This document shows, one piece after another, positions 60,593-64,000 of a stretch of 64,000 nt of DNA. How positions within the stretch are numbered: the stretch's first letter is position 1; each line of letters opens with the position of its first letter. Below the pieces are notes generated by a model. That model did no database searches. It had not been told where the DNA came from and saw only the letters and a program-made list of their open reading frames with translations. The stretch is taken from the NCBI GenBank assembly GCA_965220075.1, contig OZ244806.1, positions 1,674,001-1,738,000 on the forward strand, written 5' to 3'. The position numbers and the translations under genes were made by a program. The stretch is from G965220075 sp965220075 (lineage in GTDB: Bacteria; Chloroflexota; UBA11872).

Positions 60593-60697
60593 ATCGCAGC
60601 TACTGCGGCGGGTGGCGGCGTCGAGGTCGTCGCCTGGATAGCACGGATTAGCAGCCGCGACCGGATGAAGGTGGCAATTGTCGAGTCGGGCGGCCGG

Positions 60698-60776
<79 letters not shown>

Positions 60777-60819
60777 CCGGCGAGTCTATCAGAGCCTGTT
60801 TGGGAGGGACGCGCTGCTC

Positions 60820-61830
60820 TCAGCGCGCGGCCAGAACGCGCCGCAGCCGGCGGTGCCGCCGCCAGATGGACCACGGCGGCTCAACTGGCTCCAGCCGTGC
60901 GCGAAGCTCACGCCAGGACGCCTTGCGACTTGACATAATTTGCTTGCGAGCTTGGATCATCGCGCTCAGACCCGCCAGCGCGGCCAAACGCCCACGCAGG
61001 GCGGCCGGGCTGCGCTGCCGCGCCACGGTGACGGGCAGTGAGCCCGCGTCGTACACGAGCATCAACGGCAGGTAGCGGAGCAGCGGCCCGGCCGGGTAGT
61101 TCTTCATCACCGTCCAGATCTTGTTGCGTCCCAGCAGGTAGCTCTTGAACGGCGAATCCTCGCGGCCGGTGCGCGAGTGCTCGTGCCGGACCCTTGCCTG
61201 CGCCACGTACCAGGCGCGCCAGCCGCGCCATTGCGCGCGCCAGGCCAGATCCACGTCCTCCAGGTATGCGAAGAAGAGCGGGTCGAAACCGCCCAGCTCA
61301 TCCAGCAGCTCGCGCCGATAGAGCGCGGCGCCCCCGGACGCTCCAAACACTTCCGCGCTCACGTGATCCGCCGCGTCCGCGCCAACCAGCCGGTCCCACG
61401 CGATCCCCAGCGCGTCCGTGCAGATTCCCGCGCTGTTGGTGACGTTCGGGTCGTGGGCGAAGACCATGCGGCTTGCGAACATGCCGAACCGCGGTTTCGA
61501 CTGTGCGGCTTCCACCAGCCGCGCCAGCCAGTCGGGCGACGGAACCGCGTCGTTGTTGATGGTCGCAACCAGCGGCGCGCGCGCGAACCGAAATCCGGCG
61601 TTGTTGCCGGCCGCGAACCCCTGATTGCGCGCCAGGCGGGTCAGGCGCGCTTGCGGAAAGGCGGCCGTCACCCATTCGGCCGTGCCGTCGCTGGACCCGT
61701 TGTCCACCACGATGATCTCGTGCCGCACGCCCTCTTGCTCGACCAGCGCGGGCAGCGACCGTTCCAGCAGCGAGCGTCCGTTCCAGGTGGTCACCACCAC
61801 CGATACTTGGGGAGAGTCTATTTCCGGCAC
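60820..61830 (-). CDS. Glycosyltransferase family 2
   Basis: 336 residues. GT-A fold: VSVVVTTWNGRSLLERSLPALVEQ, IIVVDNGSSDGTAEW (DxD-like region follows), INNDAVPSPDWLARLVEAAQ, and FAYLEDVDLAWRAQWRGW (ED catalytic base region). The last ~80 residues hold a hydrophobic segment. Likely adds a sugar to a cell-surface polymer. It lies next to tRNA-Pro. Confidence 0.9.
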   Translation of the reverse strand: MPEIDSPQVSVVVTTWNGRSLLERSLPALVEQEGVRHEIIVVDNGSSDGTAEWVTAAFPQARLTRLARNQGFAAGNNAGFRFARAPLVATINNDAVPSPDWLARLVEAAQSKPRFGMFASRMVFAHDPNVTNSAGICTDALGIAWDRLVGADAADHVSAEVFGASGGAALYRRELLDELGGFDPLFFAYLEDVDLAWRAQWRGWRAWYVAQARVRHEHSRTGREDSPFKSYLLGRNKIWTVMKNYPAGPLLRYLPLMLVYDAGSLPVTVARQRSPAALRGRLAALAGLSAMIQARKQIMSSRKASWRELRARLEPVEPPWSIWRRHRRLRRVLAAR

Positions 61831-61986
61831 TTAGTCAGGTTTGCGGCGCGCGAGCCATCGGCAAGCGCGGTTACGAGTCTGGCACAGAGCCGCCCCGGCG
61901 CTCACTGAAGCGCAAGTCCGGCCGCGGCCGGCGACGGGCTAGACTGCCGCCGCGCGGTCGCGCGCTATGCGAGGTTGATTCAGGCG

Positions 61987-62847
61987 ATGGCGTTTCCGCT
62001 GCGTTATCTCTCTCCCACCCAGCTCCGCACCTACGCCACGTGTCCCTTGCAGTATCGCCATCGCTACATCGACCGGATGCCCGCGCCCCACGCGCCCGCG
62101 ACGCTGGTGGGCGTGGCCGTCCACAGCGCCCTTGAGGCCAACTTCCGGCACAAGAAGCGGTATCGAGAGGACCTCCCGGTCTCCGACGCGCGGGAAGTGT
62201 TTGAAGACGCTTGGGAAGAGGCCGTTCCAGCCTCGGAGTTCCAAGACGAGGCCGAGAACGATTTCGACCAGGCGCGCGCTGAGGGACTGGAGCTTGTCGA
62301 CTTCTACCTGCGCGAGGCGGCCCCGCGCGTTATCCCACACCTGATCGAGCACCGTTTCCGGTTCAGCGTGCCCGGTCTGCCGGTTCCCGTAGTCGGCACC
62401 GTGGACCTCGTCGACCGCCAGGGGGTGGTGATCGACCACAAGACGTCGCGGCGGCCTTTCGACCCGGACTACCTGGCGAGCGACATGCAGCTCATGTGTT
62501 ACGCAATTGGCTACGGAACCTTCCGGGCGGGCGCGCGCCTGCAGCCGGGTAAGCTGCCGGCGCCCTATTTCCTACCGGACGTGCGCGTCGACGTGCTCGT
62601 CAGGACAACGCCGCCCAAGCTCCAGCAGCTGGTGGCCAAGTACGGCCACGCGGAGCTGGAGCTGTTCATACAAAGTGCGCAGGCAATCGCGCGGGGCATC
62701 GCGGCGGGCGCGTTCGAAGCCTTTTGGACTCTCCCGGACGCGCGCCGGGACCCGGCCGTGTGCGCGCGCTGCCGTTACGCCGCGCGCTGCGAGGCTTCCC
62801 TACTGAAGCCGGACGACCACGATCGAGAGCAGGAAGAATATGACTGA
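61987..62847 (+). CDS. RecB-like PD-(D/E)XK nuclease with Fe-S cysteines
   Basis: 286 residues from the ATG at 61987 (TTG 12 bases upstream is an alternative). CRISPR-Cas4/RecB-like fold: LSPTQLRTYATCPLQYRHRYIDRM, GTVDLVDRQGVVIDHKTSRR (Asp and D-x-K), and a C-terminal CARCRYAARCEAS that would bind an Fe-S cluster with the first Cys. No CRISPR array or cas gene is near. Probably DNA repair. It overlaps the convergent secG by 48 bases. Confidence 0.87.
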   Translation: MAFPLRYLSPTQLRTYATCPLQYRHRYIDRMPAPHAPATLVGVAVHSALEANFRHKKRYREDLPVSDAREVFEDAWEEAVPASEFQDEAENDFDQARAEGLELVDFYLREAAPRVIPHLIEHRFRFSVPGLPVPVVGTVDLVDRQGVVIDHKTSRRPFDPDYLASDMQLMCYAIGYGTFRAGARLQPGKLPAPYFLPDVRVDVLVRTTPPKLQQLVAKYGHAELELFIQSAQAIARGIAAGAFEAFWTLPDARRDPAVCARCRYAARCEASLLKPDDHDREQEEYD

Positions 62848-63021
62848 AGCCGCCACGGTGAGATTGAAGAGCAGGCGGTCCAGCCCGCGACGCTCGCTGA
62901 AGAACGAGCTGTCGCTACCGCCCATGGACGATCCCAGGCCCGAGTTTCGGACCTGAAGGAGCACGGCGCCGATCACGAGCACGGCCAGCAGCAGTTGGGC
63001 GAGTTGCAGCGCTCCACTCAT
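62800..63021 (-). CDS. secG: Preprotein translocase subunit SecG
   Basis: 73 residues, two membrane helices (LAQLLLAVLVIGAVLLQVRNSGLG, and VAASVIFFLLSIVVV). The SecG signature is the Gly/Ser-rich loop GSSMGGSDSSFFSERRGLDRLL. Start overlaps the pdxA stop by 4 bases. The 3' end overlaps the convergent nuclease. Confidence 0.9.
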   Translation of the reverse strand: MSGALQLAQLLLAVLVIGAVLLQVRNSGLGSSMGGSDSSFFSERRGLDRLLFNLTVAASVIFFLLSIVVVRLQ

Positions 63022-64000
63022 GCGACCGTCTCCACGCCAACGCCGCGCGCCCGCGCCATCCTGGCGGCCAGGTCGATGGCCGCGTCGAGGCTGTCCTCGC
63101 GCGCCCGCCCCTCGCCGGCCCGGCCGAAGGCGGTGCCGTGGTCCACGCTGGTCCGGATTATCGGCAGGCCCAACGACACGTTGACGCCGTCGAAAAACCC
63201 CGCGAGCTTCACAGCAACGTGACCCTGATCGTGATACATCGCCACGATGCCATCGTAGCGGCCTTCGATCGCCTTGTTGTAGACGGTATCCCCGGGAATG
63301 GGTCCCTCCACCGTCAGCCCATCCGCGCGCGCCGCCTCGATGGCCGGCAGGATCTCGTCCGCGTCTTCATCGCCAAAGAGCCGATCCTCGCCCGCGTGCG
63401 GATTCAAGCCGTTGACCGCAATGCGCGGCGCCTCGAAGCCCATGAGCCGCAGCGCCTCGTCGAGAAGCCGGATGCAGTGCAGCACGTTGTCCCGCGTAAC
63501 CCGCTCGATGGCCTCGCGCAGCGAGACGTGGGTGCTGTTGTGAATGACGCGCAGCTGCGGCGCGGCCAGCAGCATGCGCGCGCCCGGCGAGCTCGTAAGG
63601 TGGGCCAGCAACTCCGTGTGCCCGGCGTAGTGATAGCCGGCCTTGTTTATCGCCTCCTTGTGGATGGGCCCGGTGACCAGCGCCTGCGCGCGGCCCTCCA
63701 TAACGAGGCGCGTCCCCTCGATCACGGCCTCCGCGGAGGCGCGTCCGGCGGCCACGTCGACCTGTTTGAACGGCAGCTTGGAGAGGTCTTCGTCCCAGGG
63801 ATCGAACACGTCGATGGTGCCGAGCGTGTAGGCGGCCGATTCGGGCTCGGCTGCCGCGACTCTCACGTCCGTGCCCAGAATCTCCGCAATCCGGCGAATC
63901 GCCGACACGCTGCCCACGGCGAGCGGCCTGCATATCTCATGCGTGCGCGGCTTTTGCAGTGACCGCACGAGTATCTCGGGGCCGACGCCTGTGGGGTCGC
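63018..64000 (-). CDS. pdxA: 4-hydroxythreonine-4-phosphate dehydrogenase, 5' end cut by window edge
   Basis: The frame runs to the last base: my minus-strand reading ends GDPTGVGPEILVRSLQKPRTHE, the usual PdxA opening, so only about the first ten residues are missing. Metal and active-site motifs: VTGPIHKEAINKAGYHYAGHTELLAHLT, LRVIHNSTHVSLREAIERV, GLNPHAGEDRLFGDED, YNKAIEGRYDGIVAMYHDQGHVAVKLAGF. Vitamin B6 synthesis step in the DXP-dependent route. Coupled to secG. Confidence 0.95.
   Translation of the reverse strand, partial: DPTGVGPEILVRSLQKPRTHEICRPLAVGSVSAIRRIAEILGTDVRVAAAEPESAAYTLGTIDVFDPWDEDLSKLPFKQVDVAAGRASAEAVIEGTRLVMEGRAQALVTGPIHKEAINKAGYHYAGHTELLAHLTSSPGARMLLAAPQLRVIHNSTHVSLREAIERVTRDNVLHCIRLLDEALRLMGFEAPRIAVNGLNPHAGEDRLFGDEDADEILPAIEAARADGLTVEGPIPGDTVYNKAIEGRYDGIVAMYHDQGHVAVKLAGFFDGVNVSLGLPIIRTSVDHGTAFGRAGEGRAREDSLDAAIDLAARMARARGVGVETVA

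Noticed and set aside
61987..62847. Cas4 assignment for the RecB-like nuclease
   Set aside because: No CRISPR repeats or other cas genes are nearby, so a general repair nuclease is the safer call.

Overview
The window is one continuous GC-rich bacterial chromosome segment, dense with genes, with ATG, GTG and TTG starts and many 4-bp stop/start overlaps. No rRNA or phylogenetic marker settles the taxon. Secreted proteins with lipoprotein signals and Thr/Pro/Ala-rich linkers, a decayed Gmad2 domain, many carbohydrate enzymes and a high load of toxin-antitoxin and interspersed-repeat DNA point me to a Chloroflexota lineage (Dehalococcoidia/SAR202-like). This is inference, not proof.

Bases 1-12,200 are mostly minus-strand housekeeping genes. 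A tight run reads yebC, ruvC, ruvA, ruvB, acylphosphatase, a FecR-like protein, acpS and nnr (cut by the window edge). It is preceded by rarA and an HtrA-type protease. Between 9 and 12.2 kb lie nadC, two small unknown genes, an alkylguanine-DNA methyltransferase and a MoxR ATPase. A tRNA-Gly(CCC), a PP2C-like/beta-propeller membrane protein, infC (without rpmI-rplT after it) and aspS follow to 17.8 kb. Next come a minus-strand transport block (AI-2E-type permease, two half-ABC exporters, an esterase) and uvrC on the plus strand.

Bases 25.8-40 kb form a carbohydrate region: a glycoside-hydrolase-like TIM barrel, ribokinase, a sugar dehydratase/epimerase, GH42, GH32, a large transketolase-like enzyme and a ROK sugar kinase, with ribH, a GYD protein and amtB between them. 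The GH42, GH32, transketolase and ROK proteins each deviate at a family motif.

Bases 40-58 kb are accessory DNA. They hold tRNA-Gly(TCC), an irregular tRNA-Lys(CTT), hicAB, a tRNA relic, a frameshifted Gmad2 gene, an AT-richer pair of unknown genes (42.97-44.59 kb), a sialidase fragment cut by an IS481-type relic, an M16 protease lipoprotein, two vapBC-type modules plus a decayed antitoxin copy, an Mrr-type restriction enzyme, REP-like hairpins and the 3' end of an hsdM gene. A 123-bp MITE-like element with terminal inverted repeats occurs twice (37.4 and 53.5 kb); the first copy abuts the amtB stop codon. A NodB-deacetylase lipoprotein and a leucine-rich-repeat surface protein share a duplicated promoter and signal-peptide module. 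The LRR gene carries three identical 72-bp repeats.

Bases 58.9-64 kb return to ordinary genes: an MFS transporter, tRNA-Pro(GGG), a family 2 glycosyltransferase, a RecB-like nuclease, secG and pdxA (cut by the right edge).

The best candidate for an undescribed system is the two-gene AT-richer module at 42,969-44,593, which lies among defence, toxin-antitoxin and decayed genes and has no function I can recognise.
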